This document shows positions 50,638-60,665 of a stretch of DNA of 64,000 nucleotides, in pieces. The DNA is taken from positions 62,001 to 126,000 of the forward strand of contig JBBPSI010000022.1 of assembly GCA_038093515.1 (NCBI GenBank), given 5' to 3'. This stretch comes from Butyriboletus loyo. Taxonomy: Eukaryota > Basidiomycota > Agaricomycetes > Boletales > Boletaceae. Each line of letters begins with the position of its first letter. Positions within the stretch are counted from its first letter, which is position 1. The notes below the pieces were generated by a model. It saw nothing but the letters and a program-made list of their open reading frames with translations, was not told the origin of the DNA and did no database searches. Position numbers and translations under genes: made by a program.

Positions 50638-52945
50638 TCATACACCCTTCTCGTCTACAAAGTCGATAGCGGACTCGAGCCCTCTCACAATCCTGCCGGC
50701 CCGCAAGGACATCCCGCGCATAAACCCGCTTTGACGCTTCGAAGGCGAAGAGGGTCTTGCTCGCATCGGGGACTCGCCCGCGTCCGACCCGTGTGGTGAG
50801 GACATCTTCAAGTTGGAGCTCGAATAGGTGTGTCGGACAGGCGACCATTGCATGCCTGCGGATGTGCCCAGCGAAATGCTTGGTTTGTCCTGCCTGCCCT
50901 TGTCGTGGTCATGCTTTGTCGTCGTGGCCAACCCTGCGGAAAGCGTCGAGGAACGTCGCCGAGGTGAGGGTACCATGCCGACGCTAACGGTGCTGACAGT
51001 GGCATTTATGACCTTGTCTGGAGGACGGTGCGATCCACTTGCTTGAATAACGTTACCGATCTTGCGGTATCGCGTATGGAAATAGGAGCCGGTAGCAAGC
51101 GGTGACCTCGGCGATCCAGAGGGCGATGCTTCCGAAGATGGTGAAGACGTGCTGGAGCGTGTATACCCCTGTCTAGACGCAGCAGACCTTTCTGATCGCT
51201 CCCTAACCCAACTTTGGCGCTCCAAGTCCCTCATCCATCCTTCCCACTCCATCTCGCTGTCGTCATCACTTTCATCGTCAGATCCATTCGTATGCGATGC
51301 GACAATGCCGGTTTTGTACTGCATTTCCCGCGAAAATGCTTGACGATGGTGGCGAATATTCCCCAACAGGGTTTCCCCAAGTCCCTTTTCAGTCCACAGC
51401 ACCCACGCCATAGGTTTACCCACATCTCCCATACCAGCTTTACGTGCATTTTCAACAACATTCATACGCCATTCAGGGTAAGGAATGGTGTCGTACGAAA
51501 CGAACGGCCTCGCGACGGCTGACGCAACGGCGTGGTGGGGAACGGTTATGATGGATGGCGAGGAGACAAAGGACGACGATATTGGGCGAGCAGCTTGCCG
51601 GTGAAGGATGCGGAGAATACTTGAAAACGCTGAAAGCGCTTCATTGCACGCTCAGTCTCCAGAGACTGCGAAAACTCACCATGATCATCGAGCATGTCGA
51701 CAACAATCCATTCCCCTTCCCCCCCGCAGGCGTCATTGGGGTCATAGGCATATTCGCCAGATTTCTCTCTGGGATGCTCCTGTTCCGTCGCGTGCTTCAA
51801 GTCGAACCCAGAGCCCACACCTGGAAGGGGTTGCTGGACGTTGGTCTTTAAATCTTCTGCAATCGGAGACGACGGTGAAGCTGGCGGCGGGGAAGTCGCA
51901 CGCATCATTGGGGCTGTCCGAGGTCGAAACTTGATGCAGACGACTCGAGGCTGGGAAGCAATCGAAAATGCGCGCTCCAGTGCGTCGGCGCCACGGAGCG
52001 CTACCATAGTATTCAATGCAAATTGGCGAAGCGGAGGACCTGCCTGAAATTGGGCGGTCAGCGTGATGCTATAGCGCACCGAGGGGACGATGTACCACAT
52101 GCTCCTTGGAAAGGGAGAGGACTCCATAGTTGATAACGACCCAGCGAGCTTTCCAATCTACCTTTGTCTTGTGTCTCTTTTCTGATTGTAAGGTGCTTGA
52201 CTTTGAGCTGAATGTATCCAACCTATGGACCGATTTGTCCTTGGCTTTGTGGCCGCTATGCTCCTCTTGGGTATCAATGCAAGGTGGCTCAAAGCGGCCA
52301 GATCTATGGTTCCATACAGCACGCAGAATTCTAACCTTGGCTTGAAAGTATGGCTGTATATAATCTTCCAGGACGTCGCGTTGTAGAGGGGCGACGATGC
52401 CGACTGGGTGCATCTCGAGGAGCTCGTACGGGCGGAGGTTGTACCACGAGAGACTGAATTCGTCCTCGAGCACGGATCCAGTGGAAAAGGATAAGAGCGT
52501 GTACTGGTCGACGAGAGGGCAGCTTCCTGGCTGAACGGGCTGAGAAGACGGGCCGGGTTTTGCGTCGAGGTAAGGGCCAATTCTGAGTCCAGAAGGGGCG
52601 GGGTGGCGAGATGGTGGCAAGTCCTGGTCTGAAAACTCGTCATCTTCGTTGTATCCGTCATCGAGACTGTCGACGGATGGTCTAGGGCGGATGCTGGGGG
52701 CGAAGGTGATGGGGGATACTGGGCGCTGGGTGCGTGGGCCGGGGGACTGGACGAGATTACATTTTGAGAGGATCCAAAGCTTGACCTGTTTTACCTTGGA
52801 GCCGTCGTCGAGATGGGTGAGGAACCACTGATCACAGGGGACTGTACGAGTGAGTTTAGGGTGAGCGGGATGGCCGGAAGCGAGTACGTACCGAACCTGC
52901 AGGCGATTGGGACCAGCATAACTTGGGTGGCAACCGTCGCGTCTT
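50638..52945 (-). CDS. Uncharacterised basidiomycete protein with PH-like segment
   Basis: Long minus-strand coding region with few introns. It opens near VRYVLASGHPAHPKLTRTVP, DQWFLTHLDDGSKVKQVKLW and ILSKC. A linker is followed by SLSWYNLRPYELLEMHPVGI, then RDVLEDYIQPYFQAKVRILR, VDWKARWVVINYGVLSLSKE (looks like a PH-type beta strand pair) and ALNTMVALRGADALERAFSI with RVVCIKFRPR, resembling the end of a PH fold. The C-terminal third is Ser/Arg-rich and acidic (SDDESDDDSEMEWEGWMRDL) with IRHHRQAFSREM nearby. It ends ESAIDFVDEKGV at 50638. The start is unresolved: the conserved frame runs upstream without an ATG, and a TATAAATA lies at about 52950. A frame change near 51560-51490 needs a small intron with a weak donor. 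The PH call is tentative; function unknown. Confidence 0.65.
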
Positions 52946-52962
52946 GGAGTATTTATACTCTC

Positions 52963-55900
52963 ATGTCCCTCGTCAGTGATCCCGGGTGCGTTTCGATAAT
53001 CTCTCCCTCGTACGACCCAGCCTCATCTCCCTCCCAGCTACCTCGTACACAGTTTGCGACTGTCCTATCTGCGCAACGTCGACGACCCGTACGGCGGTCG
53101 CATCATATCTCTCAGCCCATCTTACACCTCAAACCCCTACGTTCTCGCCGCCTCTCTCGCAGACATCAATCGCTGGCCAGAGCTCGAATACCCCTCTAGC
53201 CCACCCATATCCGATGATGAACACGACGTGGACCACAAAGCGTCAGGTCCATCCCATCTCGGCACCGCGACCGGTCTCAGACACCACCCGACGATCATGG
53301 GCAACCGATCCGGCGCCCTAGGGATGCGCGTCTCTGGTCGGCGCGCTTCAACTTCCAGGCGGGTGGTCGACAGGCTCAGTTTCGCTCAACCAGACTCGGA
53401 ATCCACTCACCAGCCCGCCCTGTCCCGGGTCAATCCAATCGGCCCCGCAGACACCGACGGCCCACGCCCACAAGAGGTCGAGGTCATATCGTCTTTGGCT
53501 TCTAGGTTGTCACAGAAGGACGACCCTCTCCCTCCAGAACCACCCGCAAAGGAGGTTCAATTCATCCCCAAGTTCAAAGGTGCCGCAGAAATGGAAGCTC
53601 GTAGAAAGTTGCGCATGCTTGCTCGTCGTGGTCAAGCATCCGTTATTCCGAAACCTGTTTCTGACCCGAACACATATCTGAATCCTGAAATCTCTTCCTC
53701 GGACGGCGACGACGATGATGACGACGGCATTCTCGAGGACGACGACAATGTCGACGACTTTGATGATCATGTCGAACGCCCTGACGATATGGATGAGGGA
53801 GATGAATTCGATCCGTATGCCTCCCCTTCATCCCTCATTCCCTCGGATATCTGATCGTAGAACAGTGACTTTGCTGCCACACGTACGCCCGATGTCGGTT
53901 TTGACAGTACCTCTGACGCAGGTTCCATCTTGTCTGGGGCGGCATCTGCCGCTTCTGCATCGAATCCTTCCGCCTTTGGTTCTTCCTCCTATGTCGGACA
54001 ATACGCACGTGGACGATCTCGTCTCAGCCCCGTCACAGAGGCCCGTGGGACTGACGAGTCCCACGATGCTCTGTCCCCACCCGAACATGACGAAGGCATA
54101 GATGCCCACTTTGAGATAGTCAATCCCCCTCCGCCGGCCGACCATCGCACAGTTCCTCTTATCACCAGGCCGCAAGGTCGCAAGAGGGGTGTTTCGATAT
54201 CTCAACCCATTCTGGACGTGCCCGCATCAGACATCGATTTCTTGCGACGAGGGATTAGTCCATTACTACCTATGGCCTCTGCCTTGTCGGCGATGCTTGC
54301 CTCGACTGGTAGTTCTGCTAACCCCTTTAGTGAATTATATGGTGCTATCTCGGGGCGGGGAGAGTCTGCATCAATAGACGTCAAAGTCTTTTTTCCGCAC
54401 GCAAGCGAACCAATGGGAAAGGCCATGATCCTTAACGTGCGACGAGACGCAACTGTTGAAGAGGTTATCGGGTTTTCATTGTGGAGTTATTGGGAAGAGG
54501 GTTGGCTTCCGAAGCTCAATGAAGGTGTGAATGAGGATGATCCAAAGTTGTCTGGAATAGGGTGGATCATGCGAATTGCCGAGGATGACGGAGAAGTTGA
54601 CGAAGATTTTCCCCGTGAGTTTGAAGCATGTGCGGCCTGATCTAGTTCACCGAAAACCTTTCAGCCCCTGATCGTACCGGGAAAATCTCCAAGTTCAACT
54701 TTGATGCATTCGCGATTCTGGAAGCAACTTTCCTTCAGAGTTCGTCTGTCTCGCTCCATTGTGGGGAGAATTGTTAAATTTGCTTTCTAGTTCAACAGAA
54801 CGAACAGCTGGAAAGCAAAATTCAGCGCAGACCCTCGAGAATTATGGTTGCGCCAAGGAAGGCTGACGCACTTCCTTTACCTGGTCTTGTTCCACCCTCT
54901 GTTCCGGGAACTGGAACAAGCTCTCTCTTCGGCACAACGCCTATTCTGTCTTCAGCTCTTGGACCGTCGTCGAGTCACGGCCCTCCCATCTTTCTTCGGA
55001 TACGTGTCGCGGATACCGCTGACGCAGTGCACATATCCACCACAATACCTGTGTATGTCTGCCATTCCCCTGTCCTTTTCGGAAGTTCATGCGTTATTTA
55101 GGTCGGCTGGTATGTACATGCAAGAAGCGCTGGAACTCGTGTGCCGCAAGCGCAAGCTTGCGAATCCGAAAGACTACGCACTTATCCTTAATGACTTAAA
55201 CATCTTGATTTATCTCGATCGCACCGTAGCTTCTCTCGAAGGTAAACGTGAACTCACTTTGGTCAAGAGGTCCATGCTACCTCAAATGGGCATTGAACCC
55301 GAAACCCGTGCCATGCGAACCACCGACCCAAATGGTTTGAATAATTTGTCACTCGCTTGCAACACCGCTGATTATGTCTGTGTACCAGCGTCTATCTTCA
55401 AGAGAATTTCAGACGTACCCGAGATGAACCATGCCGCTGGAACAGATTATACTGCCGCATACAAGGTTGGTCTTTCTATCACTTCCTTTGACTTGAATTT
55501 CACGGACGTCGATGAAAATGCAGCGGTACACTATATACCGCAAAATGCCTATGCTGGCTCGCCAGGAACGCACACTAGCGCTTGACGGTGTCTACGTTCA
55601 TGTGAGTCTTTCTGGTCGAGAATGGACTGTGACCTCATTGTGGCCACGCACAAAGATCATGCCTTCTGCAAACAAGGCCAAGGCAGTTTTTGATAGTGGC
55701 AAAACTCTTTCGTTTCACGCCAAGAGTGTCTTGGTCTGCCAACAATCACAAAAGACATCGACCCTCTTCAAGATCGTCGTACAACGGGACAGCCGAAACA
55801 AGCGATACGACTTTGAGGCAGATTCGGCCAAGCTGGCAGGTGGGACGCCAATCATTTAGAATTGTTTCACCGTTTTGAGTCCCCCGACAATAGCTGAAAT

Positions 55901-55985
55901 CGTTCAAGCGATCAAATCGCTCAAAGCCAGTCTTGACCGCTCTTCTACAGTCCATCGTTCCAGACGGAGCAGGCATGTCGGATGA
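52963..55985 (+). CDS. AVO1: Sin1/Avo1, TORC2 subunit
   Basis: Exon 1 is MSLVSDPG; after an intron, LRLSYLRNVDDPYGGRIISL continues the standard Sin1 N-terminus. A long acidic, disordered part follows (SSDGDDDDDDGILEDDDNVD). An intron (about 53814-53866) joins DEFDP to DFAATRTPDVGFDSTSDAG. The CRIM domain is IDVKVFFPHASEPMGKAMIL, NVRRDATVEEVIGFSLWSYW, GWIMRIAEDDGEVDEDFPPP and KISKFNFDAFAILEA. Then a Ras-binding-like part (FLRIRVADTADAVHISTTIP, SAGMYMQEALELVCRKRKLA, YALILNDLNILIYLDRTVAS) and a PH domain near the end (KKYTIYRKMPMLARQERTLA, HAKSVLVCQQ). TGA 55983-55985. The CRIM domain recruits AGC kinases to TORC2 at the plasma membrane. Identification is strong. Confidence 0.95.
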
Positions 55986-56123
55986 CTTGAATGTACTTAG
56001 CGATTGTACGATTCGTGTTACATAATCCAAGTTGTGTAGTACTGTGCCACGATTTTTTCAAAGATTTGCTACACGCTCGAAGTTCCAAATCCCCATTGAG
56101 CGTCAAGGAACCACACAGTTCTT

Positions 56124-56588
56124 ATGCCTCTTCCTTATGACCTCTGCGCGCGCGTTCAAAACGCTTTTCGTGCCCGGCACCGGTACTTGGCTGTCGACCA
56201 CTCGAAACAAAACCTAGCCATTCTCTCCATTCTTCTTCGCGCTGGATTTCTGAGCAACATTACCCGAGGAACCATCGCTTCACCATCCCCTTCAGACTTC
56301 CAACACGTCGGCGAACCACAGCGTCGAATCTGGGCAGAGCTCAAATACCGCGATAACCTACCCCTGCTCTTGAATATGAGCCTCATTAGCAGGCCGAGTC
56401 GACGCGTGTTTATGGAACTGGGAGAGATCAGACGAATCTGTAGCGGAAGGCGGGCGCAGACCGTTAAACCTCTGGGTCTTGGGGAGATTGCTGTGGTAAA
56501 GACGAAGAGTAGGGAACATGAATGGCTAGAAGCGCGGGAGGCACTCGTGCTGGGGCTAGACGGGGAGGTCGTTTGCAGAGCTCGATGA
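56124..56588 (+). CDS. MRPS8: Mitochondrial ribosomal protein uS8m (Mrps8)
   Basis: Single-exon gene of 154 codons. MPLPYDLCARVQNAFRARHR, QNLAILSILLRAGFLSNITR, RRIWAELKYRDNLPLLLNMS and LISRPSRRVFMELGEIRRIC lead to the S8 signature KPLGLGEIAVVKTK, a hallmark of fungal mitochondrial S8. EWLEAREALVLGLDGEV follows near the end. Its basic N-terminus serves for import. It is a component of the mitochondrial small ribosomal subunit. No intron is needed, unlike almost all neighbours. Confidence 0.95.
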   Translation: MPLPYDLCARVQNAFRARHRYLAVDHSKQNLAILSILLRAGFLSNITRGTIASPSPSDFQHVGEPQRRIWAELKYRDNLPLLLNMSLISRPSRRVFMELGEIRRICSGRRAQTVKPLGLGEIAVVKTKSREHEWLEAREALVLGLDGEVVCRAR

Positions 56589-57323
56589 ATCACCTTTTGC
56601 ATTTTTTTCTCTCGTACGGATGCGCTCTTTTTTTTTTTTTTTGGTTGTTCTTGCTTTCGACTGACGAACGTTTTTTTTTGATCGTTTTATAGAACTCTCT
56701 TTTGTGATCCGTTTCTGCACCGCCATGATATAATGGATAACATTCGTCTTTTTGGCGCGATCAGCCATTCTCTGTCGTGGGACGGTATCCTAAGGGATTG
56801 ATTCTCAAGTTGACAGGCGGGCCCTGAGTCGACCCAATGTCGTTTCCGAGGCTTCATTCGAGCGCAATGCACAATACCCTCACATCAGGTTCTAGGAATG
56901 GAACGTTGTGCCCGGATCTTTCAACGCGTCCTTGTCTTTTTACCGAGGTCCATGGTTTACTTTGAACAAGTTTGGCCGCTGTTTGCTTCCCGGGCGAAGT
57001 TTTGAGTACCTGGTTTCTCTGTCGGATTCGGATTCGGCATTCAGTGACGCCTATCCAACATTTTACCTTGCCTCCTTGTCATGACGATCGTTGGTGGTCG
57101 GCCAACGATCTTGCTGTCGGTTCCAGGGACACAAATATCTCCAGCGGCGCGCGCTTTTTGATTGCAATGAGTCTGTCGATTCGATTCGGTCGGATTCCTC
57201 TCTCGATGCCAGACTACTTTCATGGCAAGTCTCGAGGCAGTCTGCCTGCCTCCTGTTGATCATAAACTATGTTCATTCACAGTATGGGTGCTTAGCCGGC
57301 CGGACTAGGTCGGGGGTCATTAA
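56589..57323. other. Intergenic region with T-rich tracts
   Basis: Contains a long T run at 56630-56642 and another T run at about 56673, then unremarkable sequence up to the transposon. Short frames at 56972-57259 and 57063-57263 show no family likeness. Confidence 0.45.
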
Positions 57324-57325
57324 TA

Positions 57326-57348
57326 CAGTCGACATCCTTATAACCCAT
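57326..57348 (+). repeat. Left terminal inverted repeat of the pogo-like element
   Basis: 23 bp, matching the right repeat with one mismatch at position 19. Flanked on the left by a TA. Confidence 0.85.
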
Positions 57349-57476
57349 ACCCCAGATAACCCATACTTCCCTGTCACCCATACATTTTGCTACTTCCCAA
57401 ATCGGTTTGCAGTATTTTCGTAACCATAACCCGTACCCCATACCCCATACCCATTTCGACTGGGATAACCCATAGG
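57340..57476 (+). repeat. Subterminal CCCATACC-type repeats
   Basis: At least seven copies of (A)ACCCATAC or close variants, e.g. AACCCATACC, AACCCATACT, CACCCATACA and CCCCATACCC. They cluster in the left quarter of the element; two related copies sit near 57868-57890. Such arrays often bind transposase or host factors in DNA transposons. Confidence 0.65.
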
Positions 57477-57541
57477 TAATGCCTAAATTAGGAAATTAAA
57501 TTATATAATCAGTGCCATTGGTGATCCCAATATAGCATCCA

Positions 57542-57775
57542 AGCTCCAATAACATCTTTGATGCGACGGATGAGGACATATACCAAGCGGTTACGGAGGC
57601 AGAAAAGGCACGTGACGAGGTGGATAACGACACATCCATTGAGCCAGCTCCTACACGCAAGGAAGCTCTCCAGGCAGTGTTGTTATTACAGAAATATACA
57701 AACGAGCACGGAGATCCGTTTTCCCGCACATTGAGGACAATGTTGGGCTCGTGGCGATGGGCGATAGTAAGTTGA
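57542..57775 (+). pseudogene. Remnant of a pogo-type transposase C-terminus
   Basis: Open frame reading SSNNIFDATDEDIYQAVTEA, later PAPTRKEALQAVLLLQKYTN and DPFSRTLRTMLGSW, stopping at TGA 57773-57775. This composition (acidic helix, PTRxEALQA, LQKY, DPFxRxLxxML) is like the tail of fungal pogo/Tigger transposases as I remember them. The catalytic DDE core and DNA-binding domain are absent, so it is a fragment of what was deleted to form this small element. Confidence 0.6.
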
Positions 57776-57902
57776 CTTCTTATTTCACACGTAGTAAGTA
57801 GCAGATGCTTCATTGTATGCTACTTGACAAATTCACAACTATTTTCGTCCCGTTGGTGTGATCAAACCCCATACTTCCTCATAACCCATAATACGGAGCA
57901 TA

Positions 57903-57925
57903 ATGGTTTATAAGGATGTCGACTG
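57903..57925 (-). repeat. Right terminal inverted repeat of the pogo-like element
   Basis: Reverse complement of the left repeat, 22 of 23 positions. Flanked on the right by a TA. Confidence 0.85.
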
Positions 57926-58165
57926 TAGCATGTTAAACTCTACCTAACTACTGGGGAAAACAGAAAACAGACAAATGTATCAATGTCAGTTAGGGAATGG
58001 GGCATAATCATGATGCATGTCCATCATAAATAACACAGCTCGTTACCTCTACCTTGTGCTTTGGGAGAGTGCTTATTTGCCCAACCCCAAAACGTATCCC
58101 ACCTCATTCTTGTCATCCCTTTCGGGCCATCCTCCCAACACGATCTCGGTCGTGACTCTCGACCT

Positions 58166-60561
58166 TCAAGCTTCATCCTTCGCTCCAATTCTTCCTTGTG
58201 CAATCGCAACCTCGGCTTCCCAATCAACACCACGGACACCAACTAAAATCCCCACTCCGGAGGCATACACCAAAGCAACTGTCAATCCTTCCCAAAGACC
58301 TGCAAGCGCATGTCCACGCACGAACGCGAGGTACAATCCGAGTGGAATACCAAGTGCATAGTAAGCGGAGAGATTGAGGATGGCGCCTGCAACCTAAGGG
58401 AAAGGATGGTTGAGGGATTTCGAGAATGAATACATCTGCTTACCTGTTTTCCTCGCGCACGGAATATTCCACCAGTGATTCCTGTTGTCCCATCAAACAC
58501 TTGGAACAACGCGACGAGGGGCAGAATGGACGCGACGAGCGAGACGACCTCTGCAGAGCCAGTCAGTATCAAATTCCAACCACGCCCATTCGCATGAGTG
58601 CAACGTAACGGGGAGAGTGATAGGACATACCAGGGTCATTGTTAAAAAGATAACCCCACTTGTGGCGGAAGGCTAGGAAGAGGGTGCTGAAGAGATTGCA
58701 CCAGAATAGCCGCGTTGACAAATGAAAATGCGCAACCTGCAGCCATCACTCACCTGAAAACACATCCAACAACAACAGCCATCACAACGGACGTTGCCGC
58801 AGCTATCCCGGCCCTTCTCGCGTTTCCTTGACCGAGCAGGTTTCCGATCCTAATGTACCACCACAATCCCAGGCATTTGTTGTACGAAGAGGAAGCGGCA
58901 AAATACGGAGAAGGGTGGCGCAAAGTACGAGAACGATTAGTCGATGATCTCCTTCAGCAGAAAAGCGCCGCCACAATACTTACCGAACAGAGGTAGCAAC
59001 ACTCAATGCAAATGGCGCCTGGTATGTGCAGGATGAGGAGAGTAACAACACGGATTGTGCCGCAAGCGCAACAGGTCCCAGCCTTTCAGACGAGCAAGCG
59101 AATCAGTTCCAAGCCAGGGAAAGCAGAAGATGGAACCATTTACTGGCTAGCAGCAACTGACAACATGTACGCTGTCAGTAGGCATCCAGGAAGAAGCGCT
59201 GCAAAAAGACTCACGTCCAAGTAACTCCCAACTCCACCATTCACTAGCAGTCTGACCCACCCCAGCGATGCCGAGCCTTGCTAACAGACCCCATCCCTTC
59301 CATATTTCACCCGTGACTGGATTGAGAGATTGACGGGTGATTGGTGACCACGCCGTCGGAGGTGCATAATAATATCCGTAGAAGATAGAAGCTGCTGACA
59401 CGAGGTTAAAGGAAATGGATGTGGCGAGCGGTGCACCCGGGAAGGAGAGCCCGAGAGGATAGACTATGGGAGTAGTCAAAGATGAATAGAAGAAACGATC
59501 AGGAACGTATTCGCCCACCAAATAACCAGTTTAGGAACACGTTGATCGGCGCAACCACGAGTGTGATTTTCGTCGGGATGTCAAACAAGCCTTGAGACTG
59601 GAAGTATCGTCTCCGCACGCGAGTCAATCTTTTGCGCCAATGTAGTATTTTACGAAGTACCTGGAGATACAGTTGAAGGTATATGCTGGAAGGCCCAGCG
59701 AGGCCCAGCGAAGGTAGATGCCGGCAAGTCGTGCTACCTCAGGGTCTTGGTTGAGGGCGAGAAGCATAGGTTCTGCTCTGAGCCAAATAGCAAGTATTGG
59801 CTGTAGGCGGCGAAATTTACACTGAATTCGATGTGTGGAAACGTGACTAGACTTACAATAAGGATCATTCCTGCCATGAGCACTATCCCAAACATCTGAT
59901 TAGCATTGCAGGTCATGGACAGTGGTAAAAAAACGAACCCATCCTTTGTGACCATAACCCGACCATGTGGGGCCTGTCTGAGGTCCAGGCAGGTGGAAGA
60001 AGGGTATCAAGCGTTGATGCGAAACCCTGTATGATGCTGTACCCAGTGACAGAAGCTGTCATAGAGCCTAATGTGGCGGCTGCCAGGGCCATTGTAGAGA
60101 TATGGCCTATAAATACGACGGAGGCGATGATAAAAGAGTATTCGAAAAGGTGAGTACTTGGAAACGATCAAGTATAAGTACGAAGATGACGGAAAAGTCA
60201 AGGGTAGGACATACCCAAAGACGGGGAGGGAATACAGGACGAGTATGCGCAGTTCCTCACGGAACATCTTGGGAGTGGGCGCCTGCTCTGTAGACGCAGT
60301 GTCAAGGACATCGTCATCTTCCGATTCATGCAGCCTCGGAATCGGAGGTGAAGATTGCAGAAGAGGTGTGCGTTCGGAAACGGGAAGAGCGCCTGTAGTG
60401 GTACCAGGAGAACGCTTTCCGCGGATTGGGATGCCGCGAGGTGAATCCGAGAGGGATTCGGTGTGTTGATCCTGTACGTCTACTGAAGATGCAGCATAAT
60501 GAGATAGGATGGCATAGTCTTCATGGAACGACTGCGGTGTGCTAGAATGGCCGAGCGACAT
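58166..60561 (-). CDS. MATE-family efflux transporter
   Basis: Start MSLGHSSTPQSFHEDYAILS; ~100 residue polar N-terminus with TGALPVSERTPLLQSSPP. Conserved MATE segments follow: FREELRILVLYSLPVFG, EYSFIIASVVFIGHISTMAL with AAATLGSMTASVTGYSIIQG and FASTLDTLLPPAW, then CISRRYFQSQGLFDIPTK, APINVFLNWLFVW, PLATSISFNLVSAASIFYGY, LGIAGVGQTASEWWSWELL, SLLGPVALAAQSVLLSSSSC, RIGNLLGQGNARRAG and VFDGTTGITGGIFRARGKQV. About 12 membrane spans. TGA at 58168-58166 after QGRIGAKDEA. MATE proteins exchange H+ or Na+ for organic substrates; the substrate is unknown. Some exon borders (near 59500 and 59930) were not fully resolved. Head-to-head with RAD30, 104 bp apart. Confidence 0.88.
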
Positions 60562-60665
60562 GAGAGCCGCGAGTACAATTAAGCTTGATGATCCGTGGAC
60601 GCCAATCAACAAGTGTTTAGTCGGATTTCCCCACGGTGAGTTGATACCGACCTGCTACCAACCAC

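Larger units (their letters stand above)
57326..57925. mobile_element. 600-bp deletion derivative of a pogo/Fot (Tc1-mariner) DNA transposon
   Basis: The ends are perfect inverted repeats, CAGTCGACATCCTTATAA at left and its reverse complement at right (18/18, then 4 of the next 5). They are bounded by TA on both sides (57324-57325 and 57926-57927), the target duplication of Tc1/mariner elements. TIRs of the form CAGT...TATAA are typical of pogo-like elements. The interior has clustered CCCATACC-type repeats next to the left end and two similar copies near the right end. A plus-strand stretch (57542-57775) resembles the extreme C-terminus of a pogo-type transposase. It cannot move on its own. 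Confidence 0.85.

Noticed and set aside
57340..57476. CRISPR-like array
   Set aside because: Repeats are short, degenerate and without regular spacers, lie inside a DNA transposon, and the genome is eukaryotic.
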